Positions 19,902 to 30,356 of a stretch of DNA of 64,000 bases are shown in pieces. The notes beneath the pieces are model-generated. The model saw only the letters and a list, made by a program, of their open reading frames with translations, ran no database searches and was not told where the DNA came from. The number at the start of each line of letters is the position of its first letter. Position 1 is the first letter of the stretch. The DNA is taken from the NCBI RefSeq assembly GCF_019511605.1, contig NZ_JAEUAV010000001.1:248001-312000 (forward strand). The letters run 5' to 3'. Source of the DNA: Paraburkholderia phenoliruptrix. Its GTDB lineage: Bacteria > Pseudomonadota > Gammaproteobacteria > Burkholderiales > Burkholderiaceae. Made by a program: the position numbers and the translations under genes.

Positions 19902-21373
19902 GGTATGTCGATCACAAAGCGCGTCATGTTCGGATCTTCCGCAAGATTAGCGCGGCCGCCATGCGCCGACGCGATCTCACGCACGACGGCAAGACCGAGG
20001 CCCGATCCGTCGGGGCGGCCCGTCACGAACGGCTCAAATATCCGCTCGCGGTCGGCCGGGCTCACGCCAGAACCATTATCGATGACTTCGAGCCTGAGCC
20101 ATTCTCCTTCTTCCGTTACTGCACAGTACGCGCGAACCGTCACGATCCCGCCTGACGGCGCGTGCCTGAGCGCGTTCACGAGAAGGTTGTCGAGCGCGCG
20201 CGCAAGCTGAGCGGGGTCAAATACAGGCTGCGTCGCGTGCGGCGCGACTTCCACGCCGAGTGTGACATGCCTGCTTTCGGCCCGCGATTCATGCGTATGA
20301 GCGATATCGTCGAGCCACGCTTGCAGGTCGACCTCGCGTGCCTGGACAGTCACCGATTGCGTGAGTGCAAGCAGGCTCGTTACCTGCGATTCGATGCGCC
20401 CCACCTGCTCGATGATCGTCCTCAAGGCGGCTTCCCGACGCGCGCCATCGCCTGCCAGCGCGTTTTCTGCCTTGAGTCGCATCGCGCCCGCCGGGTTGCG
20501 GATTTCATGCGCGATTTGCGCCGCCATCTTTCCTAAGGTGCTGAACCGTTCTGCCTGTGCAAGTTGCCGGTCCAGTGCATTGGCAACACGCTTTAGCCGC
20601 TCGGCGCGCTCGCCATAACGGTTCAGCGCATCGACAATCTGGTCCAGATCGCGCTCGCCGAGGCGCTCCAGTCGCTTGCCCTGCTCGAATTCACCGTCGG
20701 GCGCGAGCGCCTGTTCAAGCCGCATGAGGTTCCGTTTCCAGCGCTTGAGTGTCAGCGCGAGAAACAGGGCGAGCACGACGATGACGGCGAGCACGCTCGC
20801 AAGAATGGCCGTGGCGCGCTCGCCGTACTGGCCGAGCGGAGGGCGCGCGCGCGTGAGGGTCCATGCGAGAAGATCCGCGTGATGCGGCACGGGGCAGGCT
20901 ACCGTGAGCACAGCGTCCGTTCCGCTCGTCACGACTTCGGCCTGCAACTGTCCGCTGCTCGATGTGCTTCTCAGCGCACGCACAATAAGCGGTGTCTCAG
21001 CCTCTGGAACGTCGCGTTTGACGCCGCTGCCTCCGTAGGTAGGAAATGCGTACGCGATGAAACCGTTTACCGTCTTCGACGCTGGCTCGCTGCGGGACCA
21101 GAAGCCGCCTTCAATGCCTTCGGTCTGGATCAGTACGATATCCAGCACCGCGTGCATCAGGTCGACGTTGGTTTCGCCGGAGCGCTGCATCGACAAGTCG
21201 TAACGCGACGCGACCGCCGTGCAGGCGGCTTCCGCTTGCTGCTTCGCGGCCACGACGCGCTCGCTGAGTGCCGACGACAACATGAGCCATACCGCGACAC
21301 TCAGCAGGCCGCAGAGCACGGCGATCAAAATCCAGAGCGTGAGAAGCTGGGAGGAAAACGACGGTCTCGGCAT
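19886..21373 (-). CDS. Membrane sensor histidine kinase, partner of NtrC-type regulator
   Basis: A 495-residue kinase. Helix one is at about residues 10-36 and helix two near 195-215 (ILASVLAVIVVLALFLAL), leaving a periplasmic sensor of about 160 residues. A HAMP-like linker and HisKA domain with AQIAHEIRNPAGAMRLKAENAL are followed by an HATPase with NLLVNALRH, DNGSGVSP and GSGLGLAVVREI. The signal is unknown. It is the first gene of the pair, overlapping the regulator gene by 16 bp. Confidence 0.9.
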   Translation of the reverse strand: MPRPSFSSQLLTLWILIAVLCGLLSVAVWLMLSSALSERVVAAKQQAEAACTAVASRYDLSMQRSGETNVDLMHAVLDIVLIQTEGIEGGFWSRSEPASKTVNGFIAYAFPTYGGSGVKRDVPEAETPLIVRALRSTSSSGQLQAEVVTSGTDAVLTVACPVPHHADLLAWTLTRARPPLGQYGERATAILASVLAVIVVLALFLALTLKRWKRNLMRLEQALAPDGEFEQGKRLERLGERDLDQIVDALNRYGERAERLKRVANALDRQLAQAERFSTLGKMAAQIAHEIRNPAGAMRLKAENALAGDGARREAALRTIIEQVGRIESQVTSLLALTQSVTVQAREVDLQAWLDDIAHTHESRAESRHVTLGVEVAPHATQPVFDPAQLARALDNLLVNALRHAPSGGIVTVRAYCAVTEEGEWLRLEVIDNGSGVSPADRERIFEPFVTGRPDGSGLGLAVVREIASAHGGRANLAEDPNMTRFVIDIPWRPS

Positions 21374-21571
21374 GAAAGATCATCAGCGGACGAAGGTGGC
21401 GGACTGTGAAGCAAATCTTCTGCCACGCAATCGTACTCTGCCGAAGGCGGTCTCACGCATCACAATCAATCCCATCCGACAGGGGCAGATGTTCTGCCAG
21501 CATGACGCGACGTAGCGTCGGCCCGCGAACAGAGCCGTGCCATGCGCGAAGCGCATCCCGGACCGACCAAA

Positions 21572-23344
21572 TCAGAAAGTCGCCCAATCTCCGTCCGACG
21601 CACCGACGGGTTGCCGAACGAAAGCGTGCGCCGGCAACGGCGCATCCGCGACGCTCGTCACTCCCTGAGCGACGGCCGCGCGCTTTGGCACCGGGCGTGC
21701 GTCGGCTCTACGCAGGTTCTGGTGGCTCACCTTCGCGGCTGACACGGGCGCCGGCACGACCGCGGCAAGTGCCCGGGTTGCCGAGGGGGCGCGCGTCTCG
21801 CGCGTCGGGTCATGCTGCACTTTGAACTGCGTCACGGCAGCACGCAGACCATCCGCCTGATCCTGCAGCGACGCAGCGGCAGCAGCAGCCTGTTCGACGA
21901 GCGCCGCGTTCTGCTGCGTCACTTCATCCATCTGGGAGATGGCCTGGTTGACCTGCTCGATGCCACGGCTCTGCTCGCTTGACGCCGCCGCGATTTCCCC
22001 GACGATGTCATGCACCCGGCTCACCGACTGCGTGATGCTTTCAATCGTCTCGCCAGCCTTGGTGACGAGCTCGGCGCCCACACGCACGCGGTCAGTGGAT
22101 GTGGCGATCAGCTCCTTGATTTCCCGCGCCGCCGAGCTGGAACGCTGCGCGAGAGAACGCACTTCGGAAGCGACCACCGCAAAGCCGCGCCCGTTCTCCC
22201 CGGCGCGCGCGGCTTCGACCGCAGCATTGAGCGCAAGGATATTGGTCTGGAACGCGATGCTTTCAATAATTCCGGTGATTTCGGCGATCTTGCCAGAGCT
22301 GTCGCCGATTTCCGTCATCGTGCCGATGACGTCGCGCATCAGTTCGTCCCCCTGGCCCGATATCTGATGGGCGGTGAACGCGAGTTCGCTCGCCTGCTGT
22401 GCGCTTTCGGCGTTCTGCTTCACTGTGGCAGTGAGCTCTTCCATGCTCGCGGCCGTTTGCTGTAACGCGGCGGCCTGCTCTTCCGTGCGCGACGACAGAT
22501 CCGTGTTGCCCGCTGCCACCTCGCGCGTCGCCGTTGCGATCGATTCACTGCCGCGAAGCACCGTTTGTACCGTCTTCAACAGCTTCGTCTGCATCGTCCC
22601 GATGCCGTCGAGCAACTGCCCCATCTCGTCGCGGGAGACTGCGTTGACCGGGTGCGTGAGGTCGCCCTCCGCCATGCGTTCGAAGTGCGCAAGGGCGGTG
22701 TGCAACGGCCCGCCGATCGCGCGGCGGAGGTTGAAGTAGGCGATCAGCGCCGTCAACAAACCGGCCGTGATCGCCGCAATGCAAATTGCGCGAAACACGC
22801 CGAAGGAGCGCTGCTGGGCGGCGAAGCTGTCGTGCGCCGCCGCGTACTGGAACTTACGCAGCTTGGCGCTGCTGTCGTGATAGGCGGCGTACAACTCGTT
22901 GTTTCGAAGCGCGGCCTTCGTCACCGTGGCGCTGTCACCGGTGCGCAGCGCGTCCGCGAAGTCGTCGAGACCCTTCGTCATTGCGTCCCGGCGTTGATAG
23001 AGGTCTTGCGCCAGTTGTTCTTCAGCCGGCGAATGAGGCAGCGCCTTATACCGGTCGAGCCATGCAGCAGCCTCAGTTCGATAATCTCTGGAATGGGTGA
23101 TGATGCCGCCTAAGCCGGGGTCCTGCGGATTGAGCGCGGCCCGGAACAATGCTGCCCGCTCGCGCATAAGGCTGATTTCCGCGTCGCCGATCGACGTCGC
23201 ACCCGGCAGCTTGACGCTATAGGTGTCGCGATTGGCCGCGTTGCTGTCGGTCATGCCGGCAAGGCCGACCCCACCGATCAACAACAACAGTGCAGACAAC
23301 AGGCCCATTGCAACAGCGAGGCGTAAGCGAATCGAAATTTTCAT
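21572..23344 (-). CDS. Methyl-accepting chemotaxis protein
   Basis: A 590-residue chemoreceptor. TM1 is at about residues 7-30 and TM2 near 190-208. A four-helix-bundle periplasmic domain lies between, followed by HAMP and the signalling domain with the conserved tip [22 protein letters not shown] (22 residues, residues given only as motif landmarks E-A-A-R to V-R-S-L). The protein ends in DWATF, a W-x-x-F pentapeptide like the NWETF tether for CheR/CheB, after an Ala/Pro-rich linker. GGAAG lies 5 nt before the ATG. The ligand is unknown. Confidence 0.92.
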   Translation of the reverse strand: MKISIRLRLAVAMGLLSALLLLIGGVGLAGMTDSNAANRDTYSVKLPGATSIGDAEISLMRERAALFRAALNPQDPGLGGIITHSRDYRTEAAAWLDRYKALPHSPAEEQLAQDLYQRRDAMTKGLDDFADALRTGDSATVTKAALRNNELYAAYHDSSAKLRKFQYAAAHDSFAAQQRSFGVFRAICIAAITAGLLTALIAYFNLRRAIGGPLHTALAHFERMAEGDLTHPVNAVSRDEMGQLLDGIGTMQTKLLKTVQTVLRGSESIATATREVAAGNTDLSSRTEEQAAALQQTAASMEELTATVKQNAESAQQASELAFTAHQISGQGDELMRDVIGTMTEIGDSSGKIAEITGIIESIAFQTNILALNAAVEAARAGENGRGFAVVASEVRSLAQRSSSAAREIKELIATSTDRVRVGAELVTKAGETIESITQSVSRVHDIVGEIAAASSEQSRGIEQVNQAISQMDEVTQQNAALVEQAAAAAASLQDQADGLRAAVTQFKVQHDPTRETRAPSATRALAAVVPAPVSAAKVSHQNLRRADARPVPKRAAVAQGVTSVADAPLPAHAFVRQPVGASDGDWATF

Positions 23345-23655
23345 TTTTGCTTCCGGGATTTGACCATCTCCGATGCTTTACGGCCTGGTACAGGCTTTCT
23401 TGATAGCAATCGTCGAAGCCCGTGCTGACGCTTTTTAGACCGCCCGGCCGCGCACACATGCGATTGGGGCCATGCACTTCGCTGCATCGCAGCTCGCAGC
23501 TTCTGATCGCCGCCTCCGGGATGGCCAAACTTTACTGGCCGCTTCCGGCGAGCCGTATGCTGCGAGACCGGATCCGGCCTGCAGATCCGGCATCGCTCAC
23601 CGGTCGCGCAAAGCCCGTGCGCTTAATTACTACCGCCAGTCGCTACCGCCGTCGC

Positions 23656-24878
23656 TTACCGATTGTTTACCCATTGATGGACTGCCGCCTGCATCTGCCT
23701 CAGAACGTTGCCCACTCGCCGCGCTGCCTCGACCGCCGCGTTGAGCGCCAGAATATTTGTCTGGAAGGCGATGCCCTCGATAACTGAAATGATCTCGGCA
23801 ACCTTCTGGGAGCTCGATGTTATGTCCTCCATGGTGCCGACCACCTTCCTGACGACTTCACCGCCGGACAGAGCGGTCTGCGAAGCCGCTACCGCGAGGG
23901 TGCTTCCCTGACGGGCGTTGTCGGTGTTCTGCTTCACCGCCGAGGTCAGCTCTTCCATGCTGGCAGCGGTCTCTTCGAGCGATGCGGCCTGCTCCTCGGT
24001 GCGTTGCGAGAGGTCGACATTGCCTGCGCGACCTCCTTTGCGGCAACCGATATGGACTCGGCCGACGTTTTAATCCCGTGCACGATAGACGTGAGTCTTG
24101 CGCGCATCGCCTCCCAATGAGGCCATCAGGCTTCCCGAATTACCGGGAGTCAAGTGCAGCTCCACCATCAGGTTGCCATTGGCGATCTCCGACGCCACGG
24201 ACTGGGCGAGCGCGGGTTCACCGCCAAGCTGTTGCAGAATCTGCGAGTAATGAGGATCGCTGTCGCGGCCCCCAGAAACAGGGAGCACGCAACGATGACC
24301 GAGATCAGTATCCGAACTCTCGAGTAAGTGGCAACTGCTTCCTGCTGAGCCTCTACGTTAAGCTGATCCTTGAAATCCGCCAGCTCGACCGCATGCGCAA
24401 GCCATACCCGCTGCGGTGGTCTGGCATTCTCCAGTAGCTCCTTGGTGGCACCCGCCATGTCATTGGACAGGCTCAGCTTGGCCGCTTTCTGCAATGGCGC
24501 CGTCGCTGCGACTTCATCCTGTCTGATCTGCGCGATGAGTATCCTCTCGCGCTCAGTGGTGCCCGGTTCGTCCGCGAACATCCGCGAGAGCTTCTGGTAT
24601 GCGTCGGCATAGACCTGCTCCTGCTTGCTGATGCGCTCAGCTTCCTTCGCCATATCCTGAGCGTCGGTAAGCAACGCCAGATTGCGCACCGCAATCGCGC
24701 GATCCTGTATCGATGAGCGCAGCTGGTTAGCCAGCCGTGCTTCGCTGTTATTCACGCGTGCAATCGCGTCCAGCTGTCCGTTCAACTGCGACAACCCGTA
24801 AAACGCCACCGCTGCTACTGCAAACAATAGCGCTGTCAACAACCCGAACCCACTTATCAGGCGGGTAGACACTTTCAT
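23656..24878 (-). pseudogene. Decayed methyl-accepting chemotaxis protein
   Basis: The N-terminal half from the ATG at 24878 (MKVSTRLISGFGLL) encodes TM1, a periplasmic helical domain and TM2. The frame then breaks near 24241-24247. HAMP sequence (QLGGEPALAQSVASEIANGNL) resumes in another frame, and breaks follow near 24108-24116 and 24020-24032. The signalling domain ([16 protein letters not shown] to LNAAVEAAR) then runs in one frame to a stop at 23656, directly after EAARR. The tip and the whole return helix are missing. Three frameshifts plus a 3' truncation argue for a dead gene and not a single sequencing slip. Confidence 0.85.
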
Positions 24879-25097
24879 TTTTTCATTGCGGCTCCCAGAC
24901 CGTGTTAGACCATCTTTTCTTTTGTTTACGGTCGGTCCGGGTGGTGCCTGAAGGGTGGGCAGACCCTCAACATCGCGCCCAGGTCGTGCGCCGGCCCATA
25001 TCTGCCCCTGGCGGGCAGACGCGGCATCTCGCCGCTGAAATGGGAGAGAGTGAAGCTGAGCGAAGTTCGCGAGTCGATCTGCATATTCGGGCACACG

Positions 25098-25613
25098 TCA
25101 CAAACCAGTGCGCGGCTGCGCCACCGATATCGCAAGGAATGCGGCCTGAAGAGTCTGCACTTCCTCGTCGGCATGAGCCATCACACGCAACAGGACGCCT
25201 GTCGTTTCACGCACGTGAACAAGCGCTTCCTCGGTCGTCTCCGCGAGGATCCGGGGTGGCGTCTGCCCGTCAGTCACTGACTCCGGTAGCTCGCTCAGCG
25301 ATGCGATGGCTTGCGCAAGCATTTGCTTCAGCTTGAGCGCGACGCGTCCGGCCGTGCGCAGGTGGTACGGCGATGTTGCCGCGAAAACGGTTTCAATAGC
25401 CTCAGAGAGCTCCATGAAGTGGGGCTGTGTTCGACTCGCCACGCGCGCCGATTCGCTGACGACCTTGCGCAGCGCGTCGATCTCGTTCTGCTTCATCTCG
25501 ATCATGGCAATCACGCTGCAGATTGCGTCGACGAGGCTGTGCAGTTCGGCGAGCTGTGCCGCTTTCCATGAAGTGCGATCACGGCACGCCGTCGGATTGG
25601 ATTGATTGAGCAT
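25098..25613 (-). CDS. Hypothetical helical protein between chemoreceptor genes
   Basis: A 171-residue protein predicted to be almost all helix with heptad-like stretches (WKAAQLAELHSLVDAICSVIAMIEMKQNEIDAL and beyond). No membrane segment, signal peptide or known catalytic motif is visible. The ATG at 25613 is the first one; a TTG further up keeps the frame open. It lies between a decayed and an intact chemoreceptor gene on the same strand, so a chemotaxis accessory role is possible but not shown. I do not recognise the family. Confidence 0.6.
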   Translation of the reverse strand: MLNQSNPTACRDRTSWKAAQLAELHSLVDAICSVIAMIEMKQNEIDALRKVVSESARVASRTQPHFMELSEAIETVFAATSPYHLRTAGRVALKLKQMLAQAIASLSELPESVTDGQTPPRILAETTEEALVHVRETTGVLLRVMAHADEEVQTLQAAFLAISVAQPRTGL

Positions 25614-25719
25614 GTGGATGTCTGTCCGCTCGTGTATGGTGCCTCCGGCATGCAAGGCTCCGCAGGCGACCGCCGCCCAAGGCCGCGGGCCTCACCGCCG
25701 GAGCTTCTCAAGCCGCCAG

Positions 25720-27411
25720 CTAGAAGTTCTGCCAGTCCCCATTGCCTGCGTTGCTATCTGCTGCCACAGGCGCTTTCCGCGGCATACGGTTCTTCTGCTT
25801 TGCAACCGTAGGCGCGACGGTGGCACGCTCCGAGACACTCGCCGACACGGAGAAAGAGTCGGGCAGCCGGAAAACCGAGACCAGTTCGCGAAGCGTGCTC
25901 GACTGCGATGCCATCGACTGTGCCGCCGCCGAAGCCTCCTCCACGAGCGCCGCATTCTGTTGTGTGACCTCGTCCATCTGCATGACGGCCTGATTGACCT
26001 GTTCGATGCCGGTATGTTGCTCGACCGAGGCCGAAGCAATTTCGCCCATGAGGTCCGTGACACGCTTGACCGAGTCGACCACTTCCTTCATGGTGGCGCC
26101 CGCATTGTCGACGAGCAACGTGCCCGCCTCCACTTTGGCCACCGACTGGTTGATCAGCTCCTTGATCTCGCGCGCAGCAGAAGCGCTGCGCTGCGCCAGC
26201 CCACGCACTTCACTCGCCACTACGGCAAAGCCGCGGCCTTCTTCGCCCGCCCGCGCAGCCTCGACAGCAGCATTCAGCGCGAGTATGTTCGTCTGGAAGG
26301 CAATGCCCTCGATGACGGCAATGATCTCTGCCACCTTTGCCGAGCTGTCGGAGATGTCGTGCATGGTGTCGACCACCTCGGCAACAACCTGCCCACCTCT
26401 GGCTGCCACCTCTGATGCATTGCTGGCGAGCGTGTTGCCCTGGCGGGCGTTGTCCGTGTTCTGTTTGACCGTCGCCGTCAACTGCTCCATGCTGGCCGCC
26501 GTTTCCTCGAGCGATGCCGCCTGCTCCTCGGTACGCTGGCTCAGGTCAGTGTTGCCCGCGGCGATCTGTGCGGAACCGGTGGCGATGCTTTCGCTGCTCG
26601 AGCGCACGCGGCTCACCACATCCAGCAGCCGTGCGTTCATGTTGCGCAGCGCGAGCAGAAGCTGGCTCGTCTCGTCACGACCGGACACTTCGATTTCGGA
26701 CGTGAGGTCGCCGCGCGCGACCGTCTCGGCAATGCCGACTGCCCGCTCGAGCGGAGTGACGATGGAACGGGTAATCAGCCATGCCACGACGACAGACAGC
26801 AGCAGCGCCGCGCCGCAGAGCACACCGGTCAGCACGAGCGTCGCGTGATAATTGCCGGCTGCATCGGTCCTGGCGGCGGCCGCGCCCGCGCGATTCAGTT
26901 TCACGTCCTGCTCGACGAGCTGCAGCGCCTGTGTGAACAGCGTTGCGGACTCGCCTGTCGCAAGCGATCTGGCAGCGGCAAATCCAGTATCGCCTGATTC
27001 CGATAGCTGGAGCAGCTTCGTGTCGGAAGTCTCGAATGCGGCCCAGGCTTTAGTCAAATTGTCGAAAATCTGCCGCTCCTCGGGCGATGACACGAGCTTC
27101 TCATAGCTTGCCATAGCGGTCTTGAAGGATGACAGCGCGGCGTCGTGCTGCGCGCGCTGGCTCTGCTTCGCCGTAGCCTCGCTCTCCATCACGGATCGCA
27201 GGCTCGCGCGGCGCACGCCGTTAGCGAGCGCCCTGATCTCGCCCAACGTCTGAACGCTGGCAAGCCAGTTGTCGGCGATCTCCTCGGTTCCTGCATAGAT
27301 TCTCGACGCCTGCAACATCGCCAGTCCGCCCGTCATCATCAGCAGTAGCAGTGTGATGCCGAAGCCGATTCGCAGGCGGGTGCCAATTCGTAGGTTACCT
27401 AAGTATTTCAT
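25720..27411 (-). CDS. Methyl-accepting chemotaxis protein
   Basis: A 563-residue chemoreceptor with TM1 at about residues 12-32, a four-helix-bundle periplasmic domain, TM2 near 190-212, HAMP and a full signalling domain ([17 protein letters not shown], then [16 protein letters not shown]). It ends in DWQNF, another W-x-x-F tether-like tail. GGAGG lies 5 nt before the ATG at 27411, which is better than the upstream in-frame start. The periplasmic domain differs from that of the receptor at 21572-23344, so the ligands probably differ. Confidence 0.92.
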   Translation of the reverse strand: MKYLGNLRIGTRLRIGFGITLLLLMMTGGLAMLQASRIYAGTEEIADNWLASVQTLGEIRALANGVRRASLRSVMESEATAKQSQRAQHDAALSSFKTAMASYEKLVSSPEERQIFDNLTKAWAAFETSDTKLLQLSESGDTGFAAARSLATGESATLFTQALQLVEQDVKLNRAGAAAARTDAAGNYHATLVLTGVLCGAALLLSVVVAWLITRSIVTPLERAVGIAETVARGDLTSEIEVSGRDETSQLLLALRNMNARLLDVVSRVRSSSESIATGSAQIAAGNTDLSQRTEEQAASLEETAASMEQLTATVKQNTDNARQGNTLASNASEVAARGGQVVAEVVDTMHDISDSSAKVAEIIAVIEGIAFQTNILALNAAVEAARAGEEGRGFAVVASEVRGLAQRSASAAREIKELINQSVAKVEAGTLLVDNAGATMKEVVDSVKRVTDLMGEIASASVEQHTGIEQVNQAVMQMDEVTQQNAALVEEASAAAQSMASQSSTLRELVSVFRLPDSFSVSASVSERATVAPTVAKQKNRMPRKAPVAADSNAGNGDWQNF

Positions 27412-27552
27412 TTGTACCTCCAGTTTCAAATTCTGCTTAACGGTTTCGCTCTGCCAGCCGGAATGGTCCGGGACTAGAAAAGCATCTCAAGGTTGCTGTT
27501 GCGGTCGTTTATTGGGTGTACGGTGTACTGTCTGCGGGCCCGCCTGCCCGAC

Positions 27553-28827
27553 TCAACAAACAGGCAAAGCCTCGTCCAGCGCGCCATTCTCCTGCCCGGT
27601 ACCGGCCGGCTCGGCAGAACGGGCGTGCGTTTGCGCATCGTGGCGAGCGTGATCTGTTTCTGACAAGCGCCGCGTGCCCTCGAAGATTTCGGCGCACGTC
27701 AGCAGCTCCCCGAGCCTGCCGTAGCGACCGACGAGGGCGGCCTTCATGCCAGGATCGAGCGGAAGCGTCTCCACGAACTCATCCTCGTTTCGCCCGTAGA
27801 TGACATGCAGCAGCGAGAGCATGCCTGTCAGGTAAGCGGTCTGTGCAAAGGCCGTTTCGCGAGGGTTCTCCGCCAGAGCAGCCTGCAGCATGAACGACGC
27901 GCGTTGCCTCGCGAGCGCGAGCAGCGGATCGCGACAGACCGCGTCGGGGTCCGAATGGTTGTAGAGCAACAGACTGCACCACTGGAACAGCCGCGTCGTC
28001 CCGATCGTCGCGAGCGCCTGATGTAGCGACGCAATCGCAGTCCGCTTGGGATTTGCGTTACCCGAACAGTTGGCGAGTCTCAGCACCTGCGTGACGAGCA
28101 CCGGCATGTCCGACAACGCGCGGATGATGCGATGATCACAAGCATCGTTGATCAACAGGTTCAGCAGTTCCAGCAGTTGCCCGAGGTCGGGCACCAGACG
28201 CCGCGCCTCCATGATCTGCGGCCGGCTGAAGTAAAACCCCTGCACCATGTCGCAACCCCAGTTAATCGCGTTCTGCCATTGCTCACGGTCGTCCACCTTC
28301 TCGGCCACCACAATTTTCCCCGCGCGCTTGAGTTGCTCGACCATCGCTCGCGCAGTGGTTGCATCCAGGGCCGGCCATTCGAGCTTGACGATGTCGACTG
28401 CCGGCAGAAAGGCTTCGATCTCTGGACTCAGCGCCACCACATCATCGAGCGCGACGCGCAAACCTGCCGCGCGCAATGCGTTGCAGCGCTTTCTCAGCGC
28501 CCCGTCCAGCTCGCATGATTCGAGAACTTCGAGCACGAATCGCCCACCAGTCAGGATCTGGGGCACCCCTGAGTGCAGGAAGTGCACGGTGCAATTCAGA
28601 TACCCATCGAGGCCGGTCAAAACGGTGTCCAGCCCCAACGCGCCAACTGTGCGCTCGACGACATGCGCGGTGCAGCCAAAGCCATCGGCTATGTTGGCCG
28701 CCGCAGTGTCGCCGTCCCTGAAGAGCAGTTCATAGGCGACCATGCGCCCGCCCCTGTCGACGATGGGTTGGCGTGCAACGAACGTCGTGGCGGCCTCGGT
28801 CAGTGTCCCCTGCCAGGCGTGACTCAT
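27553..28827 (-). CDS. EAL-HDOD signalling protein (YuxH type)
   Basis: A 424-residue protein with an EAL-like domain (about residues 15-205) and an HDOD domain (about 210-395). The EAL signature is degraded to YELLFR, and the usual metal-binding residues are only partly kept, so a binding or regulatory role is more likely than cyclic-di-GMP hydrolysis. HDOD domains act as scaffolds in motility and stress signalling. GGAG lies 7 nt before the ATG. It precedes the chemoreceptor at 25720-27411 by 141 bp on the same strand. Confidence 0.88.
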   Translation of the reverse strand: MSHAWQGTLTEAATTFVARQPIVDRGGRMVAYELLFRDGDTAAANIADGFGCTAHVVERTVGALGLDTVLTGLDGYLNCTVHFLHSGVPQILTGGRFVLEVLESCELDGALRKRCNALRAAGLRVALDDVVALSPEIEAFLPAVDIVKLEWPALDATTARAMVEQLKRAGKIVVAEKVDDREQWQNAINWGCDMVQGFYFSRPQIMEARRLVPDLGQLLELLNLLINDACDHRIIRALSDMPVLVTQVLRLANCSGNANPKRTAIASLHQALATIGTTRLFQWCSLLLYNHSDPDAVCRDPLLALARQRASFMLQAALAENPRETAFAQTAYLTGMLSLLHVIYGRNEDEFVETLPLDPGMKAALVGRYGRLGELLTCAEIFEGTRRLSETDHARHDAQTHARSAEPAGTGQENGALDEALPVC

Positions 28828-28962
28828 GAGTTTGCTCCTCCGTTTTTCGCGTCCTTGGTGGCCCCGCCCCGGCGCGCGCTGCGCGGAGCTCTGACAGCAT
28901 TAACGGCAGCTGTAAGCGATTCTTAAACTTTATTTTGCCGATTTTTCCGAATTAGGCAGTTA

Positions 28963-29019
28963 CTACCAAACTGCGAGAAGGCTGCGGCCGTCGGCGCCCC
29001 GATCAATCCGGTTTTCCAT
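28963..29019 (-). CDS. Possible 18-residue leader peptide
   Basis: An ATG at 29019 with a strong AGGAGAGG 5 nt upstream opens an 18-codon frame (MENRIDRGADGRSLLAVW) that ends in TAG. It lies 136 bp before the EAL-HDOD gene on the same strand, just downstream of a terminator-like hairpin. Only the ribosome binding site supports it. Confidence 0.3.
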   Translation of the reverse strand: MENRIDRGADGRSLLAVW

Positions 29020-29050
29020 GAAACCTCTCCTGTTTCGCGCATTCAGGCGA

Positions 29051-29075
29051 AAAAAAACCGGCCGGAGGCCGGTTT
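29051..29075 (-). terminator. Rho-independent terminator-like hairpin, minus strand
   Basis: Nine-base arms AAACCGGCC and GGCCGGTTT enclose a 3-nt loop. On the minus strand the stem is followed by a run of T. No minus-strand gene ends just upstream, so it may stop antisense transcription from the regulator gene at 29226 or act as an attenuator for the EAL-HDOD gene. Confidence 0.65.
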
Positions 29076-29225
29076 CATAAATCCTTTCCCGTCGGGGTGG
29101 CGGGTCAGGTCGAGGGCTGTTGCGGGATCTATCCTAAAGTAAATTTCCGAATTTTCCATTTTTGTATTCCCTAATGCCGTATACCCCTAGATCGAGTATG
29201 CTGCGAGCAATACAACAGGAATCAC

Positions 29226-30356
29226 ATGGAAGACCCCATCATCACGACCCGGGAAGCGGCGGAACTTCTCGGGGTGTCGACCCGCACCGCACAGACCTGG
29301 ATCGAGACGAATACGCTCGACTCCTGGAAAACGCCCGGTGGTCACCGTCGTGTCCGCCGCAGCGCTGTGATGGAACTCAAGGCGAGGCTTGCCGCGGAAA
29401 GAATTCATGGGCCTGCGCGGGTGCTCGTGCATGCGCCCCGTCACAAGGCTCAGCGCTTTGTAGAGATGTTCAGCGCCATGCCCGAGTGCGCCGTGCACGC
29501 AAGCTCCGAAGTCGATCAGACCTTGCTGAGTGCGGGCCATCTTCTGCCATCGGTGATCGTGCTCGACTTCGACGCCGACCGCTCCGCTTGCATGCGTCTC
29601 GTCGAGGCGATTCTTGCGCACCCCGCCCTCGGCCACACCAATGTGGTCATAGCGGGCGATGTGGGTGGCACCGACCTGTCGGCATTGCCGAACGCCGGCC
29701 GGCGCGTGCATGTTGTGGCTTCCACGAGATCGGCGGGCCCGCTCCAGTCGACGGTCCGTCGGCTGCTTGGCGACGGTGGGCCGTTGACGCGGCCTGCGCT
29801 TGAACCGTTGAGCGGTGACCCCGCAGGTAACGAAGCGCAAAGGCTGATCGCCGTCGCGGCTTCCGGCCTCGTGGATAGCCCTGCCGAAGAATCGTTCGAT
29901 GAAATCACACGCCTTGCCGCCACCATTCTCGAGGCACCAATTGCTCTGCTGACGCTTCTCACGCCTGACAGGCAATGGTTCAAATCCCATTGGGGGCTTG
30001 AGGCCGCAGAAACGCCGCGGTCATGGGCGTTCTGCAACTTCACGATCCTGCAGGATGGCGTTTTCGTCGTTGAGGACGCAACCATCGACCTGCGATTTGC
30101 CAGCAACCCTCTGGTGACGGGCGATCCTCACATCCGCTTCTATGCCGGGGTCAACATTTGCGACGTTCAGGGCTACCGGCTGGGCTCACTCTGCGTGATC
30201 GACCGCACGCCGCGCCGGCTGCTGGATTCGCAGCGCGACGCACTGACTACGCTGGGACGCCTCGCGTCGGATCACATCAATCTGCGCGTCATGGAACGAA
30301 AGCTCCGCTGGGCCACGGCGCAGCCGGCGAGTCCCACTGTGACATCGGGTGCTTGA
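29226..30356 (+). CDS. Regulator with excisionase-type HTH, pseudo-receiver and GAF domain
   Basis: A 376-residue protein. Residues 5-48 form a MerR/excisionase-like HTH (TTREAAELLGVSTRTAQTW then KTPGGHRRVRR). Residues 64-185 look like a receiver fold (RVLVHAPR, VIVLDFDAD, VVIAGD, VHVVAST) without the acidic pocket and conserved Lys. Residues 205-350 are a GAF domain (DEITRLAATILEAPIALLTLL then LGSLCVIDRTPRRL). No kinase or transport gene is adjacent. AGGA lies 5 nt before the ATG. A one-component sensor that binds DNA is inferred; ligand and targets are unknown. Confidence 0.8.
   Translation: MEDPIITTREAAELLGVSTRTAQTWIETNTLDSWKTPGGHRRVRRSAVMELKARLAAERIHGPARVLVHAPRHKAQRFVEMFSAMPECAVHASSEVDQTLLSAGHLLPSVIVLDFDADRSACMRLVEAILAHPALGHTNVVIAGDVGGTDLSALPNAGRRVHVVASTRSAGPLQSTVRRLLGDGGPLTRPALEPLSGDPAGNEAQRLIAVAASGLVDSPAEESFDEITRLAATILEAPIALLTLLTPDRQWFKSHWGLEAAETPRSWAFCNFTILQDGVFVVEDATIDLRFASNPLVTGDPHIRFYAGVNICDVQGYRLGSLCVIDRTPRRLLDSQRDALTTLGRLASDHINLRVMERKLRWATAQPASPTVTSGA

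Noticed and set aside
28880..28935. Sigma-28 (flagellar) promoter before the EAL-HDOD gene
   Set aside because: TAAAGTTT and GCCGTTAA are present on the minus strand, but 17 nt apart instead of the required 11.
29226..30356. Phage excisionase and thus a mobile element
   Set aside because: The HTH resembles excisionases, but the rest is receiver- and GAF-like, and no integrase or attachment repeat is nearby.
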